Translations under genes and position numbers: made by a program | Origin: STD1-204 sp041649895 | GTDB lineage: Bacteria > Patescibacteriota > Minisyncoccia > Minisyncoccales > Minisyncoccaceae | Assembly: GCA_041649895.1 (NCBI GenBank) | Contig: JBAZMG010000016.1 | Span: 1 to 17,120 of the forward strand | DNA length: 17,120 nucleotides | Direction of reading: 5' to 3' | The notes under the pieces: model-generated | Seen by the model: only the letters and a program-made list of their open reading frames with translations | Databases searched by the model: none | Told to the model about the DNA's origin: nothing | Part shown: one piece after another, positions 7,223 through 14,549 of the stretch | Numbering within the stretch: the stretch's first letter is position 1 | Layout of the letters: every line of letters starts with the position of its first letter

Positions 7223-7939
7223 CTAGATGTTCCAAAATATATTTTGAACGTCATCATGGTCGTCCAAGGCTTCAAATAATTTCTGGCATTTTTCTCTGGT
7301 TTTTTCATCCGCTTCAACTGTCTCTTTCGCTAGCCATTCCAGATTCGCGGAAGCAATCTTTATTCCTTTGCCGTCAAAGAATCTGCGTACCTTTTCCAAA
7401 TCTTCCGGTTTGGTATAAATTGCCATTCCTTCTTCTTCCCAGGCGAAATCATCAGCTCCGGATTCAATTGTGGCGAGTTCCATATCTTCTTTATCTTTCA
7501 GATCTTCCTTGTTGATCAAGATCACCCCCTTCCTTTCAAACATCCATTTTATCGCTCCGCCCTCCACCATTTTTCCACCATTTTGGTTTAGTATCAGTTT
7601 TATTTCTCCCAGTGATCGATTTTTGTTGTCTGTAATTCCTTCAATTATCATTGCCACCCCATTGGGGCCATAGGCTTCAATTAAAAATTCTTCAAGCGTG
7701 TAGCCCTCCAATTCACCGGAACCTTTTTTGATGGCTTTTTCAATGCTGTCCGCCGGCATATTTTGCGAGCGAGCCTTGTCTACGATTGAGCGCAGTTTCG
7801 GATTAAAAGTCATATCCGACCCTCCTTCGCGGGCGGCTATGGATATTTCTTTCGATAGCTTTGAAAAGGTTTTACTCCTCTTCGCGTCTTCCACTCCTTT
7901 CTTGAATTTTATTGACGACCAATGTGAATGCCCGCTCAT
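7223..7939 (-). CDS. yebC: YebC/PmpR/TACO1 family protein
   Basis: The 238-aa product starts with MSGHSHWSSIKFKKG, followed by DAKRSKTFSKLSKEI, the near-invariant N-terminal signature of the YebC family. The acidic mid-section has GPNGVAMIIEGITDNKNR, another conserved block (GPGGvaiive..TDN.NR in relatives), and there is a C-terminal domain ending LDDHDDVQNIFWNI. Family members were long annotated as transcriptional regulators; the mitochondrial homologue TACO1 and bacterial members are also linked to translation, so the biochemical role should be left open. It is the first gene of a yebC-ruvC operon. A TATAAT on the minus strand (7962-7957) lies 17 nt before the ATG and is a plausible -10, although no good -35 is seen. 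Confidence 0.95.
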   Translation of the reverse strand: MSGHSHWSSIKFKKGVEDAKRSKTFSKLSKEISIAAREGGSDMTFNPKLRSIVDKARSQNMPADSIEKAIKKGSGELEGYTLEEFLIEAYGPNGVAMIIEGITDNKNRSLGEIKLILNQNGGKMVEGGAIKWMFERKGVILINKEDLKDKEDMELATIESGADDFAWEEEGMAIYTKPEDLEKVRRFFDGKGIKIASANLEWLAKETVEADEKTREKCQKLFEALDDHDDVQNIFWNI

Positions 7940-8049
7940 AATATTATTGTTAGCTGATTATAATCTGATAATATACCAAAAAGGGGATAGAATCAATCCC
8001 GCGCTTTTTGCGAGGGTTTTAGTTTGAAAATTGTTTCTCGTTTTAATCA

Positions 8050-8078
8050 TTGTCGTTGCTGACGATTTTTGTTAAAAT
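8050..8078 (+). promoter_or_regulatory. Candidate promoter of the pilin array
   Basis: TTGTCG (8050-8055), 17 bp, then TAAAAT (8073-8078). The -10 box ends 7 nt before the ATG at 8086, so transcription should begin at or one base before the start codon. This would be the only clear promoter for the five-gene array, as the next three genes overlap one another. Confidence 0.55.
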
Positions 8079-8085
8079 AACTTTA

Positions 8086-9027
8086 ATGAAAACAAAACAA
8101 TTCAAAGCATTTACATTAATTGAATTACTAGTCGTGATAGCGATTATTGGTATTTTGTCCGCTTTAATTGTTGTGGGTATGAGCTCGACAAACCAAAAAG
8201 CAACGATTGCCAAAGCGCAAGTGTTTGCAAATTCATTAAGAAATTCTTTGATGAGTAATTTGGTTTCTGAATGGAGATTTGATCAGATTAATGTTCCGGC
8301 GGCCAATCAAACTCCCGATTCGTGGGGTGGGGGCAACACAGGGACTCTTTACAGTGCCCCTCAATTACAGACGACGGGATGCGTGTCCGGTAATTGTTTG
8401 TCTTTTGATGGGGTTGACGATTATATTGAGGCGGCAGATAACAACACCCTCGACATCGTAAGCGATTTAACAATATCAGTTTGGTTTAAAATGATTAACA
8501 ATCCGACGGGTAATAACCGGGGAATAATTGCTAAATGGAGAAACCAAACAGGGTATTTAAATCAACGAGCGTATGGAATTGTTGTGACCCCGTCCGGTTA
8601 TATTGGTGCAAGTGTTTCGACCGATGGCTTAAATAACGAGGGCGTAAGTTCAAATTCAGCCACGGGTGCAATTGATAGGGCTGATGGTTTTTGGCACCAC
8701 ATAGTTTTAGTTTTCGATGCCAGTTCTTATTTAAGAGAATATGTTGATGGGCGGCAAGAAGCAAATAATACAACAAATGTTATGTCGTCGATATTTAATA
8801 GCCCCGCACCCTTATGGTTTGGAGTACAATACGATCTTGGAATTTCCGATGTTTACGCAAATGCTTTTATAGACGATGCTCGTATATTTAATGTCGCTAT
8901 GCCGACTTCTCAAATCCAACAAAATTACTTTGCTGGTCTAAATAAGTTATTGGCAAAAAATGGTATGGAATTATTTGAATACCAACAGCATTTGGTGGAA
9001 TTAAATTCAAACTATGCGGAAAATTAA
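8086..9027 (+). CDS. Type IV prepilin-like protein with LamG-like domain (array member 1)
   Basis: The 313-aa product has leader MKTKQFKA, a predicted prepilin peptidase cut between A8 and F9 (FTLIE, with the conserved Glu at +5), and a hydrophobic helix to about residue 32. The helix continues as an amphipathic stalk (to about 66) and leads into a beta-rich domain (about 99-270) with FDGVDDYIEAADN and LTISVWFKM, typical of LamG/concanavalin-like jelly rolls. C99 and C104 form a CxxxxC pair present in all five copies. The tail MPTSQIQQNYFAGLNKLL...EY..HLVELNSNYAEN is shared by the array. An inner-membrane-anchored pilin or pseudopilin exposed on the surface is inferred. The ATG at 8086 is chosen because an upstream TTG would put 12 extra residues before a standard leader and would lie inside the promoter. 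Confidence 0.88.
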   Translation: MKTKQFKAFTLIELLVVIAIIGILSALIVVGMSSTNQKATIAKAQVFANSLRNSLMSNLVSEWRFDQINVPAANQTPDSWGGGNTGTLYSAPQLQTTGCVSGNCLSFDGVDDYIEAADNNTLDIVSDLTISVWFKMINNPTGNNRGIIAKWRNQTGYLNQRAYGIVVTPSGYIGASVSTDGLNNEGVSSNSATGAIDRADGFWHHIVLVFDASSYLREYVDGRQEANNTTNVMSSIFNSPAPLWFGVQYDLGISDVYANAFIDDARIFNVAMPTSQIQQNYFAGLNKLLAKNGMELFEYQQHLVELNSNYAEN

Positions 9028-9961
9028 AATCAAAGCATTCACATTGATTGAGCTACTTGTGGTTATCGCGATAATCGGAATATTGTCCGCTTTGATTGTT
9101 GTGGGAATGAATTCAACAACACAGAAAGCAACGATTGCCAAGTCTCAAGTCTTTGCCAATTCATTAAAAAATTCTTTGATGGGTAATTTGGTTTCCGAAT
9201 GGAAGTTTGACGATGGGACTGGAAATAGCACAACGAAAGATTCTTGGGCTTCGCCTTTTGCCAATACGGGGACCTTGGGAACCGCTGCAGTTGGGGATGC
9301 AAGCGAGCCCACATGGCTTAGTTCTGGCTGCGTTTCCGGAAACTGTCTTTATTTTGATGGATCTAACGACTACATTGACTTTGGTAATAATGCTTCATTG
9401 AGTATGGGGACAGGAGATGCAACAATTTCCCTTTGGGTTAAGTTTGACAACGACACGCCGTCTCATGGGGAAATTATTGTAAAAAACGGAATAGCCGATA
9501 CTTCTTACCCCGGTTTTCAATTAAGGAGGTTAAGTGGAACAAGCTACTTATACGGTCTTTTTTCCGACGGAACATCAAGATTGGAAGCTCCTTTATCATT
9601 ATCAGGATCTTTAGGCTCCAACAATTGGTACAACGTCGTTGTTGTGTTTGATAGAGATGTTAATGCTTCTATTCAAGCATATTTAAACGGAGTAAAACAA
9701 TCCCCGGTTCTTAATATTATAACTCAACAAGGAAACGTACAAAATTCAGCTAATGTTTTAATTGGGGCCTATGATGCGACTACCTACCAGCTTGCGGGCA
9801 AAATGGATGACGTTAAATTATACAATGCTGCTATGCCGACCTCTCAAATTCAACAAAACTACTTCGCTGACCTAAATAAACTTTTAACAAATAAAGGAGT
9901 GGACCCGTCTGAATACGAACAAAGAATTGTTGAATTAATATTAAACTATGCAGAAAATTAA
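9014..9961 (+). CDS. Type IV prepilin-like protein with LamG-like domain (array member 2)
   Basis: This 315-aa paralogue has leader MRKIKIKA, the A8/F9 cut, and the same LIELLVVIAIIGILSALIVVG helix as its neighbours. The variable domain (about 106-275) contains SGCVSGNCLYFDGSNDYIDFG (Cys 106 and 111) and the jelly-roll strand ATISLWVKF; 'WYNVVVVFDRDVNASIQAYLNGVKQ' is split across later strands in the usual LamG order. The tail is MPTSQIQQNYFADLNKLLTNKG, then NYAEN. The start ATG lies inside the last codons of member 1 (14-bp overlap, +1 shift), so translation is probably coupled. The DDGTGNSTTKDSWAS segment is shared with member 3, whereas member 1 differs there. Confidence 0.87.
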   Translation: MRKIKIKAFTLIELLVVIAIIGILSALIVVGMNSTTQKATIAKSQVFANSLKNSLMGNLVSEWKFDDGTGNSTTKDSWASPFANTGTLGTAAVGDASEPTWLSSGCVSGNCLYFDGSNDYIDFGNNASLSMGTGDATISLWVKFDNDTPSHGEIIVKNGIADTSYPGFQLRRLSGTSYLYGLFSDGTSRLEAPLSLSGSLGSNNWYNVVVVFDRDVNASIQAYLNGVKQSPVLNIITQQGNVQNSANVLIGAYDATTYQLAGKMDDVKLYNAAMPTSQIQQNYFADLNKLLTNKGVDPSEYEQRIVELILNYAEN

Positions 9962-10892
9962 AATCAGGGCTTTTACTTTAATAGAATTATTGGTCGTGAT
10001 AGCGATTATTGGTATTTTGTCCGCTTTGATTGTTGTGGGTATGAGCTCAACAAACCAAAAAGCAACAATTGCCAAGTCACAAGTATTTGCTAATTCATTG
10101 CGCAATTCTTTGATGTCAGAGATGGTTTCTGAATGGAAGCTCGATGACGGAACCGGAAACAGCACCACAAAAGATTCTTGGGCTTCGGTCTACACTAATA
10201 CCGGGACGTTAGGATCTGGAGCAGTGGGAGACGTGGCTGAGCCATTGTGGATCAGCAATGATTGTGTCTCTGGAAATTGTCTTGATTTCGACGGAACCGA
10301 TGATTACGTTAATTTTGGCACCAACTCATCTCTTAGTATGGGGACGAGAGACCATACAGTGTCTTTATGGGCTAAATTTTATAACGCGACAGCGCTAGCG
10401 CATGAGTCATTAATTTATTGCGGAGGAGCTAGTACGGGAACAGATAAAGACGGATATTTAATTAGAAGAGAAAACGGGACAAGTAGATTAAGGTGTTTTT
10501 TTTCGGACGGGTCATTGGATTACTCTTATGATTATTTGTCCGCGGCAGGATCTGTGGTTGGGGGGGTTTGGTATAATATAGTGGTGGTTTTTGATAGAGA
10601 TGTGTCAGTACAAGCGTATATTAACGGTGTAAAGCAAACAGGGTATTCATTGGATATCACGACCCGCCAATTAAGCGTTCAAAACTACATAGGTTTATAT
10701 ATTGGAGGTCTTTCATCGTATTTTGCGGGAAAAATGGATGAAGTGAGAATATTCCATTCAATGGCGACAATGTCTCAAATCCAGCAAAACTATTTTGCCG
10801 GACTGAATAAACTTTTTGCCACACAAAATATTAATACATCAGAATACCAACAAAGAATTGCTGAATTAATATCAAATTATGCGACAGAATAA
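9948..10892 (+). CDS. Type IV prepilin-like protein with LamG-like domain (array member 3)
   Basis: The 314-aa paralogue has leader MQKIKIRA and the A8/F9 cleavage site. The hydrophobic helix and stalk match the others, down to KATIAKSQVFANSLRNSLM. The domain (about 106-270) has CVSGNCLDFDGTDDYVNFG (Cys 106 and 111) and HTVSLWAKF. It resembles member 2 most closely (GTGNSTTKDSWAS, GTLGSGAVGD, FDRDVSVQAYINGVKQ). The tail carries TMSQIQQNYFAGLNKLF and ends NYATE. It overlaps member 2 by 14 bp and member 4 by 14 bp. A role as a pilin-like adhesive subunit is inferred from the architecture, not shown. At DNA level the helix region is close to members 1 and 5. Confidence 0.87.
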   Translation: MQKIKIRAFTLIELLVVIAIIGILSALIVVGMSSTNQKATIAKSQVFANSLRNSLMSEMVSEWKLDDGTGNSTTKDSWASVYTNTGTLGSGAVGDVAEPLWISNDCVSGNCLDFDGTDDYVNFGTNSSLSMGTRDHTVSLWAKFYNATALAHESLIYCGGASTGTDKDGYLIRRENGTSRLRCFFSDGSLDYSYDYLSAAGSVVGGVWYNIVVVFDRDVSVQAYINGVKQTGYSLDITTRQLSVQNYIGLYIGGLSSYFAGKMDEVRIFHSMATMSQIQQNYFAGLNKLFATQNINTSEYQQRIAELISNYATE

Positions 10893-11778
10893 ATTAACAG
10901 CATTCACATTGATCGAGCTATTAGTAGTAATAGCAATCATCGGAATATTGTCCGCTTTAATAATTGTCGGAATGAGCAGCGCGACAGATAAAGCGAGAAT
11001 CGCAAAGTCTCAGGTCTTTGCCAACTCTCTGCGCAATTCTTTGATGGCGAACATTGTTTCTGAATGGAGACTGGATGAAGGAACGGGGGACACAACAAAA
11101 GATTCATGGGGGAGTATGAGTGATTCAAGGTTGGGAAGCGCGGTTGGTGTTGACGCGAATGATCCGACTTGGATTACCACGGAATGTGTTTATAATAGCT
11201 GTCTATCGTTTGATGGGGCTGATTATGTTAATTGCGGACATGTCATTGATAACGGGGAAGTTTCGGTTGGTTTGTGGTTTAAAAGTACAAATACGGCACA
11301 ACAGACGCTGTTTAGTTTTATTGGAGAAGGGACACGGGGACTTTTCTCGTTAAATTTTGATGTTAATCGCCCGATAATTTATTTGGCAAACGCGAATTAT
11401 AAATATTTTAACGCCTCGGCAGCCAATTATATTGATGGAAAGTGGCACTTTTTGTATTTTTATCTTCCAGGTAGCGGACTGACAGATGTTAGTAATGCCG
11501 ACCTTAAAATAGATACGAATACGATTGCTTCCGGTGGTGGAGGGTCGGTATCGGAGGCGCAATTAACCTGGACCAACTTGTATATCGGAGCTGGATATTA
11601 TCTGGATTTTAATGGATCAATAGATGATTTTCATATATATAATGAGGGAATGCCGACTTCCCAAATTCAACAAAAATACTTCGCAGGATTAAATAAGCTG
11701 TTAGCAAACAATCAAATCAACCACGCAGAGTATAACCAGCGCGTTTCTGAATCATCAACTAATTACGCCAAACATTAA
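10879..11778 (+). CDS. Type IV prepilin-like protein with LamG-like domain (array member 4)
   Basis: This 299-aa copy is the shortest and most divergent. Leader MRQNKLTA is followed by the A8/F9 cut. The helix ends ILSALIIVGMSSATDKARIAKSQ, and its DNA uses different synonymous codons from members 1, 3 and 5, so it has not been homogenised with them. The domain (about 103-255) has CVYNSCLSFDGADYVNCG (Cys 103 and 108, plus an extra Cys), VSVGLWFKS, and WHFLYFYLPG where others have a VVFDRD strand. The tail is MPTSQIQQKYFAGLNKLLAN, ending NYAKH. Its stop codon lies within the perfect palindrome CCAAACATTAATGTTTGG (11768-11785), which replaces the usual 14-bp overlap with the next gene. Confidence 0.87.
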   Translation: MRQNKLTAFTLIELLVVIAIIGILSALIIVGMSSATDKARIAKSQVFANSLRNSLMANIVSEWRLDEGTGDTTKDSWGSMSDSRLGSAVGVDANDPTWITTECVYNSCLSFDGADYVNCGHVIDNGEVSVGLWFKSTNTAQQTLFSFIGEGTRGLFSLNFDVNRPIIYLANANYKYFNASAANYIDGKWHFLYFYLPGSGLTDVSNADLKIDTNTIASGGGGSVSEAQLTWTNLYIGAGYYLDFNGSIDDFHIYNEGMPTSQIQQKYFAGLNKLLANNQINHAEYNQRVSESSTNYAKH

Positions 11779-11814
11779 TGTTTGGAATGTTTGGGGACAC
11801 ACTCCCCAAACATT
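11768..11814. repeat. Palindrome plus 12-bp hairpin between pilin genes 4 and 5
   Basis: CCAAACATTAATGTTTGG (11768-11785) is a perfect 18-bp palindrome spanning the TAA of pilin 4. It is followed directly by AATGTTTGGGGA-CACAC-TCCCCAAACATT (11786-11814), a perfect 12-bp stem. Three adjacent inverted units of CCAAACATT are therefore present. No T run follows, so it is not a standard terminator. It may moderate expression of gene 5, or be an inserted REP-like sequence. Confidence 0.8.
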
Positions 11815-11822
11815 GGAAAACA

Positions 11823-12752
11823 ATGAATAGGAAAATAAAAAAACAATTTGCATTCACTTTAATAGAGTTGTTGGTCGTGATAGCGATTATTGGTATTTTG
11901 TCCGCTTTGATTGTTGTGGGAATGAATTCAACAACACAGAAAGCAACTATTGCCAAAGCGCAGGTGTTTTCCAATTCTTTGCGCAATTCTTTAATGTCAG
12001 AAATGGTTTCCGAATGGAAATTTGATGATATCTATGTAGAAGGATCAGATACTAAGACCGCAGACACGCGGGGTATAAATCCCGGCATCCTAAAACAAAG
12101 CGGTTATGCCGGAGTTTGCGATACGACACATTGTCCTCAAGTGAGCGTCTCGGGATGTCCCTCGAGCAGTTGTTTGTATTTTGATGGGATCGATGACTAT
12201 GTTACTACCGGAAACTTAGCAAATAATTTAGGACAAAGCTTTACAGTGGAAATATGGAGCAAGAGAACGGGGTCTACTGGGGTTTATGGAAATCTTGTTC
12301 AAATTAATACCTGGGGATCCGGATCGGGTGGATTTTTAATGTTCGACCATAATAATGGGAATATTCAAGGAAGAATATATTCATCAGCAGATTCCGCGGA
12401 AACCGGAATATTTATGGAAACCAATGTTCCTAATGATGTTTGGAGGCATTATGTTTTTACTTGGGAAAAACCATATTTAAACGCATATCTTAATGGCGTA
12501 AAATTAAGTCCGGTAACCTGGAATCACGATGTCGGCTGGACAAACAATGCTGTGTATATCGGGTACTGGTCAGGATATTATTTTAATGGATCATTGGATG
12601 GAATTCGTATTTACGGTAAGGCAGTACCAACTTCTCAAATCCAGCAAAACTACTTTGCCGGATTAAACAAGCTTTTATCCAAAAGAAGAATCAATCAAAA
12701 AGAGTATAATACGCGCGTCAGCGAATTAGTAAATTTTTTTGCTGCGAATTAA
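11823..12752 (+). CDS. Type IV prepilin-like protein with LamG-like domain (array member 5)
   Basis: The 309-aa copy starts most plausibly at ATG 11823, giving leader MNRKIKKQFA and a cut at A10/F11. An in-frame ATG at 11778 would add 15 residues encoded by the hairpin, which does not look like a prepilin leader. The helix and stalk match the family. The domain (about 112-262) has CPSSSCLYFDGIDDYVTTG and FTVEIWSKRTG; C112/C117 match the shared pair, and an added pair C99/C104 is unique to this copy. The tail is VPTSQIQQNYFAGLNKLLSKRR and ends FFAAN. The helix-coding DNA is a mosaic of the versions found in members 3 and 2. It is the last gene of the array, followed by a small hairpin at 12766-12780. 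Confidence 0.86.
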   Translation: MNRKIKKQFAFTLIELLVVIAIIGILSALIVVGMNSTTQKATIAKAQVFSNSLRNSLMSEMVSEWKFDDIYVEGSDTKTADTRGINPGILKQSGYAGVCDTTHCPQVSVSGCPSSSCLYFDGIDDYVTTGNLANNLGQSFTVEIWSKRTGSTGVYGNLVQINTWGSGSGGFLMFDHNNGNIQGRIYSSADSAETGIFMETNVPNDVWRHYVFTWEKPYLNAYLNGVKLSPVTWNHDVGWTNNAVYIGYWSGYYFNGSLDGIRIYGKAVPTSQIQQNYFAGLNKLLSKRRINQKEYNTRVSELVNFFAAN

Positions 12753-12765
12753 TATTTTAATTATG

Positions 12766-12783
12766 GCGGATGAAATCCGCTAC
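12766..12783 (-). repeat. REP-like hairpin with GTAG tetranucleotide
   Basis: GCGGAT-GAA-ATCCGC (12766-12780) is a perfect 6-bp hairpin. On the minus strand it is entered through GTAG (12783-12780), the tetranucleotide that precedes the stem in REP sequences moved by REP-associated (RAYT) transposases. No such transposase is in the window. It sits between two convergent genes and might also aid termination. Confidence 0.5.
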
Positions 12784-12786
12784 AAG

Positions 12787-12821
12787 TTCTTAATTCGTGA
12801 TTCTTTATTCTTGATTCTTTC
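12787..12821. repeat. Degenerate 7-bp tandem repeat, five units
   Basis: The units TTCTTAA, TTCGTGA, TTCTTTA, TTCTTGA and TTCTTTC follow each other without gaps. The last two and a half units overlap the final codons (GKNQE) and the stop of the lamin-tail gene on the minus strand, so the repeat helps set that protein's C-terminus. Confidence 0.65.
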
Positions 12822-13539
12822 CCAACGATTTTTTAATAAGAAATATTGTTCCTCCGGACAACAAAGAAATAAATATTACTAACAAGCCCGAGCCAAAAGA
12901 GAAATCATTTTGGTTTTTGTTATTTATTAGTGAAGCGGTCTGTTCTCTCGATTCTGTCGCGGGGTCAGTATCAATAATTTCGTTATTTACAACTTGAGAT
13001 TTTTCCGATCCTTTCGTAGCGCCCGAACTATTTTGTGCCCCAGGAGTTCCTCCGGCCGCTACGCTTGTTTGCCAGTTATTTTTATCATTGCCTGGAAGAA
13101 GGGGATTGCGCCTCTCCATAGTTTGTTTGGTTTTGTTGTCTCCGGCGGGCCAACCTGAAGCCCAAGCGGCTTCGTCAATAATAGTTTTATTGTTATAATA
13201 TAGAATAATTTTATTGCCCGTATTTTTCAGTGCTTTATTGAAAAACAGATTAGCGCTTTTGGTTTTGTCTCGACTGATCAGATAATAACCTTTAGCGGGA
13301 ATAACGCCGTTCAATTTTATCTCCGTGTCATCAATTTTAAGGATCCAGCCGGCAAGCGAGATTGCACTAGGCGTGTCGTTATAAAGCTCTATCCATTCGT
13401 TGCTTGTTCTGTTTGTGTCTCCCATCCAGCACACTTCATTTATCACAACGGAAAGATCAGCGGCTAGCGCTGACTTAAATATCGAGAATAAAAACAAAAA
13501 TATAAAAATTAAAGCAAAGGCTTTTGGGGATCTTCGCAT
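12805..13539 (-). CDS. Lamin-tail-domain (LTD) surface protein
   Basis: The 244-aa product has a signal peptide (1-26, ending ALA before ADLS). A lamin-tail/LTD beta-sandwich follows (about 29-130), opening with VVINEVCWMGDTNRTSNEWIELYN and continuing through ISLAGWILKIDD and GYYLISRD. NWQTSVAAGGTPGAQN (155-170) is the typical end of bacterial LTD domains. A low-complexity Ser/Asn/Gln linker (171-212) precedes a C-terminal membrane helix (about 215-235) and a KKSLGKNQE tail. The protein is thus predicted to be tethered at the outer face of the membrane. LTD domains occur in bacterial surface and secreted proteins, sometimes near nucleases; the binding partner is unknown. Its ATG lies 31 bp inside the ruvB 3' end, so the two are probably co-transcribed and translationally coupled, though functionally unrelated. 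Confidence 0.85.
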   Translation of the reverse strand: MRRSPKAFALIFIFLFLFSIFKSALAADLSVVINEVCWMGDTNRTSNEWIELYNDTPSAISLAGWILKIDDTEIKLNGVIPAKGYYLISRDKTKSANLFFNKALKNTGNKIILYYNNKTIIDEAAWASGWPAGDNKTKQTMERRNPLLPGNDKNNWQTSVAAGGTPGAQNSSGATKGSEKSQVVNNEIIDTDPATESREQTASLINNKNQNDFSFGSGLLVIFISLLSGGTIFLIKKSLGKNQE

Positions 13540-14507
13540 TTTATTTTCAAATGCTCATAAGCCAATTGCGTGGCTATGCGCCCTTTGTGAGTTCTTTTTA
13601 TAAGTCCCAATTGGGACAGATATGGTTCATATATTTCCAAGATGGCGTTTTGTTCTTCCGAGGTCGCGGCGGCCAAAGCTTGCAGACCGACCGGACCGCC
13701 GTTGAATTTTTTTATTATTGTTTCAAGAAGTTTTTTGTCGCTCGGCTCCAGCCCCAACTCATCTATTTCCAAAAAAGTTAAAGCTTTGATGGTAATATTT
13801 TTTGTTATTTTTCCTTTGTTTTCTATTTCCGCGAAATCACGCACCCTTTTTAAAAGTTTGTTCGCGATTCGAGGAGTTAGACGAGCTCTTTGCGCTATTT
13901 CGGTTACGGCATCTTCATCGATCGTTACGTTTAAAATGCGAGCCGATCGTTTAATGATTTGTTCTATTTCCCCTGGTTCGTAAAAATTCAATTGCATAAT
14001 CGCGCCGAATCTGCTGCGAAGCGGAGCGGAGATCAAATCAAGTCTCGTGGTGGCGCCGATCAGTGTAAAATGGGGGAGATCAATGTCGATTGTTTTTGCC
14101 ATCGGACCTCTTCCCAAAATGAGGTTCAGTTTAAAATCTTCCATCGCGGAATAAAGATATTCTTCCACAAATCGGCCGATGCGGTGGCATTCATCAATAA
14201 AAAGAATATCACCCTCGTTTAAATTTGTGAGGATCGCCACAAGGTCTCCTGATTTTTCAATTATCGGTCCCGAAGTGGCGCGAATATTGCTGTTGGATTC
14301 CTGGGCGATCAGGTGGGCCAAGGTGGTTTTGCCCAGTCCGGCCGGCCCGTAAAACAAAAGATGATCCGGCGGTTCTTGCCTTCTTTTCGCGGCCTCTATT
14401 ATTACCCGCAGATTGCCCTTAATGCGTTCTTGGCCGATATAATTGGCCCATTGTTGGGGTCTTAAGGCTGAATCAAGGGGGTCCTCGTTGTTGATTGGCT
14501 CAGGCAT
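13509..14507 (-). CDS. ruvB: Holliday junction branch migration helicase RuvB
   Basis: The 332-aa product is the hexameric AAA+ motor that, with RuvA, drives Holliday junctions before RuvC cleavage. LRPQQWANYIGQERIKGNL is the family N-terminus. The Walker A is GPAGLGKTT (54-62), Walker B is ILFIDECHRI (101-110), sensor 1 is GATTRLD (151-157), and the likely arginine finger is R166 in LRSRFG. The C-terminal winged helix has GGPVGLQALAAATSEEQNAILEIYEP and LSQLGLIKRTHKGRIAT. DECH, rather than the more common DEIH, is a minor change. Full length. It is separated from yebC-ruvC and no ruvA is present here. The promoter, TTGTAA-18 bp-TAAAAT on the minus strand (14553-14524), overlaps the opposing ncRNA promoter. 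Confidence 0.97.
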   Translation of the reverse strand: MPEPINNEDPLDSALRPQQWANYIGQERIKGNLRVIIEAAKRRQEPPDHLLFYGPAGLGKTTLAHLIAQESNSNIRATSGPIIEKSGDLVAILTNLNEGDILFIDECHRIGRFVEEYLYSAMEDFKLNLILGRGPMAKTIDIDLPHFTLIGATTRLDLISAPLRSRFGAIMQLNFYEPGEIEQIIKRSARILNVTIDEDAVTEIAQRARLTPRIANKLLKRVRDFAEIENKGKITKNITIKALTFLEIDELGLEPSDKKLLETIIKKFNGGPVGLQALAAATSEEQNAILEIYEPYLSQLGLIKRTHKGRIATQLAYEHLKIKCEDPQKPLL

Positions 14508-14514
14508 ATTACTC

Positions 14515-14543
14515 TTGACAAATATTTTAAAGTGTGTTATCCT
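14515..14543 (+). promoter_or_regulatory. Strong promoter of the structured ncRNA
   Basis: A perfect TTGACA (14515-14520), 17 bp, then TATCCT (14538-14543). The start is expected near 14550. It begins 8 bp upstream of the ruvB start codon and interleaves with the weaker divergent ruvB promoter, so the two units may compete for polymerase. Confidence 0.75.
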
Positions 14544-14549
14544 TCTTTT

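Noticed and set aside
8050..8085. TTG start adding 12 residues to pilin 1
   Set aside because: It overlaps the likely promoter, and the ATG at 8086 gives the same eight-residue leader as pilins 2-4.
11778..11822. Upstream in-frame ATG giving pilin 5 an extra 15 residues
   Set aside because: The added residues are encoded by the hairpin and do not resemble a prepilin leader; ATG 11823 gives a normal basic leader like the other four copies.
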